This document shows positions 27,242 to 41,500 of a stretch of 64,000 bases of DNA, piece by piece. Below the pieces are notes generated by a model. The model was not told where the DNA came from. It ran no database searches and saw only the letters and a program-made list of their open reading frames with translations. Every line of letters begins with the position of its first letter. Within the stretch, counting starts at the first letter, position 1. Source of the stretch: Nectonema munidae (lineage: Eukaryota > Nematomorpha > Nectonematoida > Nectonematidae); NCBI GenBank assembly GCA_030549495.1, contig JAUIRK010000891.1, forward strand, positions 124,001 to 188,000, written 5' to 3'. A program made the position numbers and the translations under genes.

Positions 27242-28229
27242 TAGAGTTCGATGAAATACATGTTTTCTAAAAGTCAAATACAAATACAAATACTTTAGTT
27301 TGGGAATCCAAAAATACAAATAATTTGTTTAAAATTGCCTAAAATACAAGTATAATACTTGTTACGATATAAATAAGAATGTAAATAATTTTTTATCTGA
27401 CCAGTACTTCAGTGGATTGATATCAAAAGGTGACACCTTCTTCAAGATATGTTTCAAGCTCGGCCTTCAAACTGAAATATCGTTTGTTCATGTTTTGGCA
27501 CAGCCATTGTTTGTCCGTGCGGAGGCATATAGTTGAAAAGACGTGGTCGCTTAGCATACATCCCAATTTCGTTTTGTTTGATGCTCATTCAGACTAAAGT
27601 CACAATCTCTTGAATTTTTATCTTCTCAAAAATTTGGATGAGAGAATTCAGAAATAATTAGATCCACGAACTTGGATATTTTTTTTTTGTATTTATTTAG
27701 ATGGTATCCATGCTAACTTAAATCAAGGATCCATGACAGCTGTAGCAATGACATTTTTTCAAGTGTAATAAAATTCCTTTTATAACAGTTATAATTTCAG
27801 CAGTTAAAAGTTTTGAAGCAACACATTATATTAAATCTGAAGTTAACAATAGCTATTAAATAATAAGTTTTGCTATCAAATATTAATATTTATAAAAAGA
27901 ATTTGTATGAAATAATTTCCTTAAAAATTCAAAAAGGAGCAGTGGGTGATAGTTTTTCAAGTTGATCCCTAAATGTGGCTCATGGCAGGCAATGGGTTAA
28001 TAGGCTCATGAATCATTTGATATACTTGATAAGCATCAACCATGGTTTTCCAGATAATCGTTAAATCAAATAGGGATTTTTATACGTCAAATATTTTTCC
28101 TTCAAATTTCAAAAATACAAATATTTTTGTTCTATATCGTAAAAATATAAATACAAATACTTTTTTTCGATATCTCAAAAATATAAATAAAATTTGTATT
28201 TAAATACAAATGTATTTGATCCAATCCTA
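27242..28229 (-). mobile_element. Ac-type hAT derivative at the edge of a (GAT)n array
   Basis: Left end TAGAGTTCGATGAAATACA; inverse of the right end TAGGATTGGATCAAATACA. Both are followed by AAATACAAATA-rich subterminal repeats. An exact 8-bp flanking duplication, ATGATGAT, lies at 27234-27241 and 28230-28237. Inside, the minus strand around 27560-27420 reads SLKAELETYLEEGVTF, resembling the segment just before the hAT dimerisation domain. Little else of the transposase survives. The right duplication runs straight into the trinucleotide array that follows. Because the duplication is itself GAT-like, it is slightly less decisive than a complex one. Confidence 0.8.
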
Positions 28230-28237
28230 ATGATGAT

Positions 28238-29060
<823 letters not shown>

Positions 29061-29512
29061 ATGAGTTGAAATTTGTGGTTTGATAAATAATGTCATATTA
29101 GTATTTGTATACCTGATATCTACTACCTACTTTTTCTATTTATGAAATAAAGTTTTGAATCCATTGCAAAAGTTACATAACTTCATACATAGAGCGTTTG
29201 TCCCACTCTATTCAAAGGTACTGTGCATTCGTGTGTGTTTAAAGTCACTGCTAATTAATTGAAACCTTCAGGGTGTTTATCTCTCCTCTCTACACACGAT
29301 TCTCGTTTATAAATTACATAGAACTTCGTCATCACATTTTGTTATGTGCTGCTGTACCACTCACTACTCTATATCAAATATTCGTCTTTTATGGCAAAAT
29401 TGTCAGCTTAAAATTGATTTATCTTCATTATATAACTCTTCGATATATCTCCTTCATCGTTGTTGCTATATTTCCTGAAATAAAATTAAAAATCATCACT
29501 TGGTCCAAAGCC

Positions 29513-29570
29513 ATGAGCAATGACAACAACAGTAATGAAGAGGACAGTGATGATAATGACAATAATATAC
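29513..29570 (+). CDS. Candidate first coding exon of the PLC gene
   Basis: ATG at 29513 opens MSNDNNSNEEDSDDNDNNI, then a GTAAGC donor at 29571. It ends in phase 1, and its last base C plus AT from 49308 makes a codon leading into HSIIESLKKG. An acidic, disordered N-terminus before the PH domain is plausible for the family. Support is indirect: the phase fit has a one-in-three chance and the segment has no domain. An alternative first exon within the intron cannot be ruled out. Confidence 0.5.
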
Positions 29571-32500
29571 GTAAGCTTTTCCTATTTTATTTTTGTAGCA
29601 TTATTTGCTACTTTTCTAAATTTCCTTTATTCTAGCTAAATCTTCATATTTTAAAACAATATTTATCTACATTGATTTGTGTTACTTGATGGTTTTGTGT
29701 ATACATTATAATTTGGACTTGAAAAAAATCGTGTTCAATTTTTTCTATTTCTTAACTAGTGTAATATTAAAATTTTATGAAAGTATAAAAATTTTAAAGA
29801 AATAATAATGCTATTTGCAGCTAGATTTTTGAGATCTCCTTTTTGAAAATATAAAATAGTTGGATGAAAATTTCGACTTATTTTATATCCCTAGTCATTC
29901 CGTTATTAAGCTTGTGGGACATAGCCCTAGTATAAATCGAGGAAAAGTTTTAAACTTTGTAAGATAATTGACGAATTTTAATTTGTGCTCTAAAATAACA
30001 CAATTGTTTTCTCGCCTAACTAATTGCAGAATACAAATCAACGTTTTGCCAATCGTTTCTAAATCTTTTCTTTATTTTGTCTGCACTTCACATGAATGAG
30101 TTAATGTTTTCTCACTTAAATTTGGGTCGATATTAAGGTATACATTTTAGATTCATTATTTGACATTCATTACATGTTTCAAGCTCAAACAAGTGAAATA
30201 ATTATGTGTAATCTCATTGGCTACGAGACAGTGGATTTTAATTTTCTTTTGCCCATAACATGCTAAGAACTAGACAAAGAATACGATTTTTTAGAATTTG
30301 AAGTTTTAGTCCAACTGAATTTCATGAAACTGTGCTGCTGAGTTTGACACTGACAACAATAGTGGTTTTCACACTGAACAGTTTAAGTTGTGTTCTAATA
30401 CAGCCACGGCTTTAGCCAGAAATTGGAAGTTGGAGGGGGGGGGGGCACAAGGTGAAGTTGAGGGGGCCTGAATATTTTGATTTAAAATTGGGCAATTTAA
30501 TGCTTTTAAAAATAAGTAATGAATAAATAAAACAATTATTTATAGAAAAAAACATCTCATTTTAGAAAAACTACATGCTCTCTCAAAAAATTTGAATTCT
30601 TCTTGTTTTGTTAGAAAATTTCTTGATCAATTCATCAGTATCAATATTTTTATATATGAATCTAAATATGATAGCAGAATCAAGTTTTTTTTCTCTCGTG
30701 CATCATAGAAGTTAAATTTTTAAAAAAGTATATCATGAGTATTTGAGTATTTTAAAGTAACTGTGCATAAGTGTTAATAGGAATTAAAATTTTAAGGACC
30801 TTGAACAGGACATTCAAAACAAATATGAACTGTTTTCACCTCAAAATATTGTGGATGCACCAACATTAAATATATGTAAAAATAGATTAGACTTCCATTG
30901 GAGTCATCTCAAGTTTTTACACTTGTGATATTTCGTCTTATGAAAACTCAAATATCTCATTATTTGAAGTTATTATTTTTAGATGCAATTTTCATAGGTT
31001 TGAACAACCTTCTTTTTGCTTAATAAAATATGTTATGTTATGAACTGTTTTTTCTGTATTAGCATCGAGAGACTGTGAGCTTCAATACTGAGTTCGTGAT
31101 TATTATCGGATAAAGAACATTCTTCAAAAAGATATAAAAGATTTTCGTAGTTTTTGACAATAGAGTTGATTGAATCAAAATGTCCTGTCCATATTTCATC
31201 CATAATCCTTTGAATTTTCCCTCCATCATATATTTTCTCAACATTAGGCTTTCTCATAAAATTGAAAATGAGCTTACACACAGTAATGCATCTTGAAACT
31301 TCATATACAGAATTCAAAGCATTAATCACAACAAGATGAAGCCGGTGATTCAGGCAATGTAAAAAAGAAAGAAAATAATAGGAAGTCCGGGGGAGGGGGG
31401 CACACGAGGAAGTTGTAGGGGGGGGGGGCACGGTTCCCCCGGTCCCCCTTCTTGCTACGGCCCTGAAACCGCGGTTGCCAACGTTGACGCTATTCTTCCT
31501 CAGGGGGTGTTTGAAATTCCTAAAGAAGTGGGCGGGGGGGGGGGGGGGGGGGGAGGGCTGTGAAAAATTACGAATAAAAATAATTATGTATTCATTTTTT
31601 TCCTTGATTGAAATAAAGACATCTAGTAAAATGCATATGATAGTTATGCTTTGGATAAATGCGATTCTAAGTTTTTTATATAGATACTTATATTCTTTGC
31701 GACAGATTATTTAGTAGGAAATGGATGTATGTAGAAAATTAAATTTTTCAGAAAACTACTTTTAAAAAGTACTCAAAAAATTGGGCTGGTAACTTCAAAC
31801 AGTTAGCCAATAAAAACAAAGCTTTCTTCTCATGTTTCATCAATAAGGCTCACTTGTTCCATCTGTGTCAAATTATGATAAACGAAGGGTTGATCCTGGA
31901 TCAAACTCAAGACCTTGTGGTATGGAAACGAAATGTTATCTAGCCAACATTACCAAAACAACATTTATATTTAACCATAGAGAGATGTTAGCACAGGGCT
32001 GCTTTAGTACACCTTTTTCCTTTATAAGCTACTTAAGGGATCAGGCCTCAAATCAGGCTAAAAACCTGACTTGTTTCATTTTACATCAGTGCTATAAAGA
32101 AACAAAAAACCTAATCAATTTTAAGTAGACTTCAATGAGTAGGCTGTCTAATAAAATAGAATACAGGTGAACAGTGGCGGATGAAGGAATTTTCAGGGGG
32201 GGGGGGGGGTATGAAGAAAATATATATACAAAATGACAAGCTTAAGTATTTTTTTAATTTTTTAAAGTTGAAGTATGCGAAAAACGAACTAAAAAACTTA
32301 TGATTGAAATTTAAAAGTTGAAATAAAATTTTAATACAAGTTTTATCTAAAAAAAATCAAATAATAAAATCCTTTCTTCTATTTTTCTTCTTGGCATATC
32401 TGTTAATTACTTTTTCAACGTCAATTTCGATCACCGAGTGAATGCACATTAAAGCGAGACCGGTGAGCCTTTCGTCATTCTTTCGGTTTCTAAGATAATA

Positions 32501-35500
32501 TAAAATTCGATGGTGTCATAAATATCACGCCACTCTTATTTCTGACTTGTGAGGGCAAGAGTAATGCCATTTTATTAATCAATGCTGTGTGCGGCGAAAA
32601 TTTAAATGTAACCTTTTAAGATCTATCACCAGTTGGGGGGGGAGGGGGCATGTATTATATTTATTACAAAAATAATAATTAATATGAAAAATACTTTAAA
32701 GGTAAAAGATGAGTTTTTATACTAAGAAAAGATAAACAATGACATTTGGAGCTCAATTTTTCTAAACTACTTTTTTTTGGCATATAAGATTAGGTTCCTT
32801 TGGCGAAGTCAAAAACGCGACAATAGCGGAAAAACAGTGACATCTGGATCCCTACTGCATACCTAAATGTTTACAAAAATTAATTTAAAGCTGCCAGAAA
32901 GTTTGGGTATGAAGTATCTCTCCAGTACAGATGAAGCCACCGCCGAAAAAAACAGTCATTCTTACAAATCACTTAATGCAGTCTTGTCTTTTTAATTCCT
33001 TTTCATAAATCTTCAAAAAGTCTTATTTGTTTATGTTTTGTATATCTGGTCAACAAAGTTTTATCGTTTTGCTTTCTTCGTATAAATTTCCAATTATATG
33101 AAATATGGTATGCTCTACGTTCTTTTTTGTTCCTATAGTCTTTTCATTTGCGCATGAAGATTTTATTTCTTTTTTAATGTTCTCTAAATTCCATTTTTGA
33201 CGCTTTGAATAATCTTCTAAGTTATTCTGAAAAAATCCATACCTTATTACAAGGGCGGATACAGGGGATGGATTGGGTGGCTAGCCACACACTCCCTTTA
33301 CCTGTGCTGAAGTTATTTTTATTTCTATATCATATAGTCAAATACTTGAAAAGATATCTATCTAGACCAGTGGTTCCCAACCTTTTTGACGCTTCGTACC
33401 CCTAAAAAATTTTAATTTTTTTTGCACCCCCTACTGTTTATGTAATGAAAATTTACAAATTTATTTAAAAGAAAAGTTGAAATATAAAAACGACAAAAAT
33501 TTGCATAATCATTTTTTATGAGGTACTATATTAACAAATATGAAATATATGGAAATAAAATGAAACAATCTGCATCCAAACAACTTCCATTTTAAAAAAT
33601 AGTTCAATTTTTTATTCTCTTTTAAAAAGCTAATCATTTTATACAAAGTCCACCTCAAATTTAATGACTATTTTGCTCCTGTTTTTTGCACATGAGTTTT
33701 TCAAAACGTGATACTTTGCTACTGATAGCAATTCGCATATCTGGTTGTGCACTCAAGCGATTTCTAGATTTAGTTTTTATTGACAAAAAGGTACCAAATC
33801 TGCACTCGCACAAGTAAGTTGTCACAAATGGAATAAGCATACTTTGTGCTTTTTTACAAAGTCTTGGAAACATCTCCATTGCCGAGCACCAATATTGTTC
33901 CAAAATTTTGCTTTTAAACTGCATTTCAAAAACACAGTTTGTGCGCAATTCAATAAGATCATCCATCTTTCAACGTTTCATCATTCGGCATATAATCCAA
34001 ATTAAAAGAATATGGATTTATTATCCATTTTTCATAGGCTTCTAGATTTCCCCCTTCAAAATATCCACCAAATGACTTGGATAATATTTCCAAATTGTTA
34101 CCAATTCCTTCTCGAACACTTGGAATTAGGGACTCATCTTCATCGCTCATTTCTTCGAGTGATGGAAAATTCAAAAGATTACCTTTTTCAACTCGTCGAC
34201 GACAGAGATGTAACTTTTCTTTGAAAGCATTTAATTTTTCACTACATTCTAATATATTTATATTTGCTTAAAAACTAAAGTTTAAACACTTCTTATATTT
34301 AGTACCCCCTGAGGTAAAGCGTCGTACCCTGTGCCTTATATTGTCGTTATATTATATTATATTGTGTTGAGTGTTGCCTTATATTGTCGATGCTGTAATG
34401 TTATGTGCAAAGCAACAAATAGCACTGCGAGGTCACATATGACAGAGTAGAATTTAGTGAATCTATCTAGCAATGTAGGAAATTTCGTCGCACTCCTACG
34501 GTTGATGGCAAAAACGTGTCCAGAACTGAATAACCACCTGGTATTCGGTCCTGCCAACTCTCGATACACGAGTAAGACAATTCAGAACAATGTGATACAT
34601 GTTGCTGCTGATCCGAGACAACTTCAGAGAATGTATCAGAAAATGTCCTCACTTTTCTATAATAGCCGATGAAACTACCTCGAATGGACGTGAAATTTTA
34701 TCTGTGTGCCTCAGGATACTTGACTTTGTTGATGATGCTTCAAAGCCAAGAAAGCGGGAAGTGTTAGATTTAGTTGATCTTGAAAAGACAACCTGTGTGG
34801 AAATAGCTGTAGCTATCAAAGAATCCCTAAAAAAATCGGATCGACCTTAGTCACTGACGTGGCCAGGCTTATGACACTACAGCTTCGATGAGTTCTGAGA
34901 GAGTTGGCGTTCAAGTTGAAATTTTAAAGCTTGCCCCTGACGCCCAATTCCAAGGATGTTGCCTCCATTCCTTAAATCTTGTTATTTGTCATGCATGCAA
35001 AATATCATCAATACACAATATGATGGACACATGCCGTGAGCTTTACAGCTTCTTCGATAATTCACCCAAGCGGCAACGCTTTTTAAAGATCATTATTGAT
35101 TAACTGGCACCAGATATGAAAAAACAAAGCTGAAAAACCTGTGTAAAACCCGTTGGGTCGAACGGTACACGACATTTGAAACTATTTTTCAACTATATGA
35201 ATACATAGTTGCTACTCTGAATGAAATCTGTCAGCCCACCAAAGATGAGAGATTCTTTCCAAACAACGATGATTGGAACTGGGATTCCTCCACTAAAACA
35301 AAGGCTAATGGTCTTCGCCATACGCTCGTGGACTTCGGACACATCGTAAACTTTGTCATTGCCAAGGAGATATTGGAACCACTGCGTCCAGTCGTGACTG
35401 CATTACAAAGTTCCCATATGGAGGTGTACCTAGGATTCCAGAAAATAGAACAGGTTATGTCAACATATCAAGACATACGATTAGAAGTAGACGTCTGGTT

Positions 35501-38500
35501 TGACCGTGTATATCGTAAAGTGCTAGAACTAAGTAGTCTTTTTGGCTCACGTGAACAGAGACCAAGGATCTTTAGGAAACAAACGATGAGAGATAACCAT
35601 CCATCATATACAGTTTTCAACTACTGGAAGAGAACTTTAGTTATTCCATTCCTTGATACTACCTGCAGTGAACTGAGATGTCGTTTCAGTGATGACAAAC
35701 GTGCCCATTATGAACTATGCTGTCTCGTTCCAGAAGTGATTCTCCAGAAGACTAAAGAAACATTACCAAAGTTGACTGAAAATCTGCATGACAAATGGTT
35801 TCATGTGTTACCATTACCTGCTGCTCTTGATAGCGAGATGTTCCGTTGGTTAAATTACTGGAGGAACAAAGGCACCATAGGCGACATATCTGTGACATCT
35901 CTACTGGCCAACCATGCTGATGAAATGTTCTTTCCAAATGTGAGAGAACTTCTCAAAATACTAGCCGTCCTTCCAATCGGTAGCACTGAAGCAGAACCGT
36001 CATTTTCATGTGTTAAGAGGATACAAACGTGGCTGAGAACGACTATAAATACATAACGACTGTCGGATCTTGCAGTAATCGCCATGAATGGCATGGGTAT
36101 ACAACCTAAGACCGAGGAGATATGTAAACAGTTTCTCTCTAGATACCCACGCCATATCCAGGCATCCACACTTTTTGACCCTAAACTAACCTACTATCTG
36201 CATTACACGTTTGTTCAGACGAACAATATCAAGCCTTACCGTAAATAACGTATTAAGACCTAAAATTGTACTTTGCTGGTTTGTCTTTTGCAATTTGCGC
36301 ATTAAAAATATTGCATTTTTTGAAAAGTTATTTTTTTTGTTATCATTCTTCAAATTCTCGATAAAAGTAAAAATATTGTGAGTCCAGTAATCATGGAAAA
36401 GTCAATCTCCGGCCCTGTTTATCAATATTGAATTGTTAGCCATACCGACTTCTAATCGGTAACTATTGTTGTCTACACCTGGCCTCATGTTCCTCAAACG
36501 GAGAGCGTTGTTAAAACTTTGGGTTCATTTAGGATGAATTTTTGAACCAAAAACAATATAGTAAATGTGTGAACCTCCAAAAATTTGAACCATAATTTTA
36601 ATTATCCACCCCCCCCCCCCCTATAGAAATTTTCTAGATCCGCCACTGACCTTATTATAATGATGTTATAGTGATTGATTTGTTACAAATTATTTCACTA
36701 ATACGTTTGATGAATTATTTTATAACCGATGTATGGGGCGTGAGTAAGGTTGGTTAGATTCTAGGTTTCGTTAACTCAATGTATTGGTTTCGATCCCGCA
36801 TCAAGCCTACCCTCCTCAAAGTTCGATACACGCGGTGCAATTATTCCTTCTCGATTAAAACACACCATGGTATCTTTACCCCTATGACCGGATATTTGTT
36901 AATTTGTTAATAATTGTAAAAAATGGAATTTATTCTGTCATAACAATTATTTTTTCTATTTTTTAAATCAATTTCCGGTTCATTTGATATAAATAATCAA
37001 TCAGAATTTAAGCTAAAGTTGATCAGAAGCAGTAAAGTAGCCAGGAATTTAAACAAGAGCCTACAATTTTTTTAAGTATATAAGAAAGTATTATCTATCA
37101 TTTATTACTTAAAATATTTATCCCAATTGATTAAGGTAACTGCATGAGTTAAATTAACTTAATAGAATACACAAGTTGGATAAATGACTAGAATTGCCAA
37201 ATAAAATTTAAACAAACAAGTCATTTAACCTAGAATTAAAATATTTATAGGCAGCTGGGATCTGGAGGGTATATAAACTAGTATTTTAAATTTAATTTGA
37301 TAAGATTAAAAATGAATTATTTTTCATGATAAGTGGAAAAACATTTAACATAGGTCCAACATTACATTTACAAGACGTTTTTGCTTTTCCTATACACACC
37401 GCACAACGCCTTTGTTTTTCATTTTCTATTACAATATGATCATAATGATCTATAACTTCTTCTGGCATTCTTGCATCTATCTTAGAAGGATTGATTCTTC
37501 TTATTTCCTCCATATTTTCTAAAGTAAAAATTAGCTACTCTCCGCTTGAATGCCAAATGATATAAAGGATCTAGATCATTCGTTAAGCTTGTTCTGTATA
37601 TGATTCATGCATTATGAAGAGAAGCATCTAAAATCCAAGCAAAGTATGGCCACCACCATTTTTTGAACGAATTCCAATACGATACAATTAAATATTTTGA
37701 TCCATTCTATCTACGCCACACGTTCCTTTGTTGTATTTTGAAACCATGTAATGCAGGCTCACTTTTATTTATCAGTAGTCATCGACCATCTTCCTACTCG
37801 TTGAACATGATTTATACCAAAACAATTAGATACTATCGACACTATACAGCAATCTTTCCAACTCATCAACAAAAAAATTTTTGGCTCCAAAAGCATATAC
37901 TCGAAAGAAGTTCTTTTTTTTTGCTTTTCCATATCAATTTCTTTGAAAAAAGAACACTTCACACGATTCGACCTAACAGTTTCTGTCAATCAATAAAAAT
38001 TTTCTACTCTCTCAAGTAATCCTAGGGATGAGTAAAAATTGTCGACAAATATGTGATGTTTGTTTTTGGAAGATCTTTCATGAGTTTCCAAATAACAAAA
38101 CCTCTAAGACTAATATCAGAATCAACCAAACTCCTGCTTCTGCATAAGGCGAATAATTTTCTAAATATCCTGGTGTAGTGCATAGACACCAAATTTTATA
38201 TCCGAAACGTATCGGCTTTCTTTTTTATAAATTGTTTAGCCGAATGATGACCATAATACGGAATCATCGGTTCATCAATATATATAGTTTGTTCTAAAGG
38301 AAAATTCTTAATCAAATTTTGATTGACGCTACTTAAAAAACTTCGTATTTTGAAAAACTTGTCCTTGTTGTTTTGATCGTTGTCTTCCAGGTGCAAAAAC
38401 TTCATAATTTCATCAAAATGATTTCTTGAAGTGATTGAATGATTATATACATGCATGATATTCCAGAAGTTAACAAAATTGCTAAGAAAACCTATATTTC

Positions 38501-41500
38501 ATCCTAGCTCAAAGTAAATTGATGATCTCTTTGTCCGGAATATATGATAGATTCAGATTGTATAATATTGAAAACTTCGTGGTCAAATTTTTTTCAAATA
38601 ATTCAAGAGGTGAAAACTCCTTTTCTTTAAAAATGTTTAATGGTTTATCCCAAAAAAATTAAGTGGATATGTTTGGCAAATCCTTTTTGGAATATCTGTC
38701 TTGATACGAAATTCGATCTTTTTTATCCAGTGATGATTTTCAATTTTTTCTTTGTACTCACTTTTAGAGTGAAGAAGTAAAATTGGCAGAAACATAATCA
38801 CCATGTTTGCAATCATTCGATGATAAATGTTGCATTCTAATTAAATTGTCAATAGTTCCACCTGAATCTTCATCACGGCTAACCTCAACTGTTATACCAC
38901 CCTTTTGTTCAGGAGGAGTTATGTAAATTCTCGCATTGACAACGTTTTCGTTACTTTCAATATATTCGATTGTATCCTTAAGATTCATATTGTTTATTTT
39001 ATCTAAAAAAATTTGAAATTGATTTTTATCAAATCAATATTTTTATTATATAAATTATTATTAAAAAATAATTTAAAAAATTTTAAATAATTTATAAAAA
39101 TAATCAAAAATTATTTTTACAATATCACTATAAAACTAGATAAAAATTGCAATAAACAAAAAAGACAACTCATCAATTATCTAGTTATTTTTGACATTCG
39201 TATCTGGAAAATCTAAAATATATTCACTTACAAAGTCAACCTCTCATAGGTAATAAAAATTTTCAAGTTCAGGCGTAATAAAAAAGGTACAAAGGGAGAA
39301 AAAAACAATAAAAATCGAGCTGATGTGTTATTTAACACGAAAAAATCACTTGTGACTTCATTAACTCATTTGAGTACAATAAAAGTATCCTAGGTTATCT
39401 TCTATATCTATAATTTAATTATCGTCTACTTTTTGTTTGATAAAATGTGTTAAATTTGTATAGAGTTTATTTGGCACTCCATCTATTATTTTCTGTACAA
39501 ACTTTCATTATCATGTAATTATCCCGAATAAGTTATGGAATGCAATAACTAATTGATATACATTAAAGTTTGTAGCAAATTTTCTTCCAAGGATTTTAGA
39601 TGTTCAATTTCTATTTAAAAGAGCCAAATTTAAATTTATGACTTCATACTTTCACACCCAAGTCCTAAATTTATTTTCAAACAATTTACTTTACAAAATG
39701 AATAATATGCAAATAGCATTTTCTATGTTAGTAATCTAGTTTGTTTACAATTCGTTGCTAAACATTCATTAATGGGGGGTGAGTAAAGTTGGTTAGATAA
39801 CTTAAGGTCTTGGGTTCGATCCACCATCAAGCCTACTTTCTTCATAGTTAGATACAAGCGGCGCAATTGTGCCTTCTCGATGAAAACACCCCACGCTACC
39901 TTTACCTAAACATTATAACATTTATAAATTTAAGAATTTAATTTTAAACGGCTAAATGTTTCACTACAGAGTAATAAATCCACCTAACCAAATCATTTGA
40001 ATTTAATTTAAATGATTCAATTATGAGCCAGTTCTGTTGACAATTGGTTAGATTAGTGAATCACCCACTAAGGTGCCAAAACGGAATTCTGCTGGGCAAT
40101 TTTCTTTGAAAAAATTCAGCATTGTATATATAAATAAACAAATATTCTAATATTTTTTCAAAACAAAAGAATTTAAAAAACTCAGAATATCGATCAAAAT
40201 AAATTTTTTCAAATCATAAATCTTTGCTGAAAGATCACTTAGCGTTCACAATTTAGGATTTGTTTTATAAGTGGAATTAAGAATTTAAATTAAAGTTTAT
40301 AAAAAGGGTGAAAAATATTGTATTATTAACTTAGCGTTTACAATTTAGGATTTGTTTTATAAGTGGAATTAAGAATTTAAATTAAAGTTTGTAAAAAGGG
40401 TGAAAAATTTTCGCCATATTTTTACTTCATAATGGGCGATTTTTGAATTTTCAAAATTCTTGTCTGATCTTTACAAAGTGAAACTGTTTTCTGGTTCAAA
40501 CGCAATGAAAATACACAAAGTACTATCTATATTATATGTAAATTCACAATATTTGTCATATTTAAAAATCGTTGACTTTTGTTGAGAAACTGCTTGCTAA
40601 TGATGTCTGCAATAAATCTGTAAGCAAGGCTATGCGGTTGTAGTCACGACTCACGAGACAGGATGAACTGCAGAGAGATGAAAAGTCTCTGTCTATCTAT
40701 CTGTTAATGAATAGTGGACGGTGTAGTTTCATCATCACTCTCTGCAGTGTCACTCGCTTCTGTTGTATATGTATCTCTCAGGGAGGTGATTTGTTCCTCT
40801 GTCAGCTTTTTTCCTCTCTTGATAATTGTATTGAGATTGGCGTATTCTGTTGTTGTCATAATTGTTTCAATTATTTTGTCAGTCAATACTAGAAAAGCCA
40901 TGTGTCGCATAACGCCCTAATCTTTTCTAAAGCTATTTTTAGTTAGAAACAGATATTTTCAAGGCCAAATGATTTCAGACATTAAAAACAAATTATTTTG
41001 TGTGTTGTTTTTTAGATGAAGTTTTGCATCTATTTTATTTAAAACTTTTAGAATTGTTTTATTTTAATTTTTGTTAACTTTTAGGTTATATAACCCAGTG
41101 GCGTAGCCAGAAATATGTAGTTGGAGGGGCAAAAGAGGAGTTGGTGGAGGCTAACGTTTTTGAGGGGGGGGGGGGGGCTAAATTTATACATACATGCTCA
41201 TGCTTATATAAAAATCTACCCTAAATCCAAAAAAGGAAGTTGGGAGTGGAGGGATCAGTGAAAGTAGTTGGAAGAAGGGGGCTCTGCCCCCACTGGCTAC
41301 GCCACTGATATAACCCAATCTCTATTTTACCTACAAAAAAGATGGCTTTCCTAGTGTTAAGTGAGTGTGAAATAAAAAAATACGATCACATGATTCGTCT
41401 GTCGGATTAACAAATTATACAGATAGACTTAAGACAATTTGGTTTGTTGGAGACACTGTCTGTGTTTGAATGTGGATGTCATAATAACAGGGGAGAAAAA

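Larger units (their letters stand above)
33250..36648 (+). mobile_element. hAT transposon (Zaphod/Tip100-like), interrupted by another hAT
   Basis: The left end CAAGGGCGGATACAGGGG and the inverse of the right end, CAGTGGCGGATCTAG, share the GGCGGAT core. The right end has a C run (36608-36620). The flanks share ACCTTATTA (33241-33249 and 36649-36657), which covers the expected 8-bp hAT duplication. It encodes a Zaphod-like transposase at 34457-36240 on the + strand and is interrupted near its left end by a minus-strand hAT (33368-34331). Confidence 0.82.

Noticed and set aside
35855-36169. 104-codon minus-strand frame
   Set aside because: Antisense shadow of the Zaphod-like hAT dimerisation domain.
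32172-36648. One large hAT from 32172 to 36648
   Set aside because: The ends are similar, but the 8 bp outside 32172 do not match those outside 36648, while those at 33241 do.
36733-36884. A tRNA gene
   Set aside because: A- and B-box-like motifs are present, but I could not form the acceptor, anticodon and T arms of a tRNA, and a second copy shares a long non-tRNA body, so a SINE fits better.
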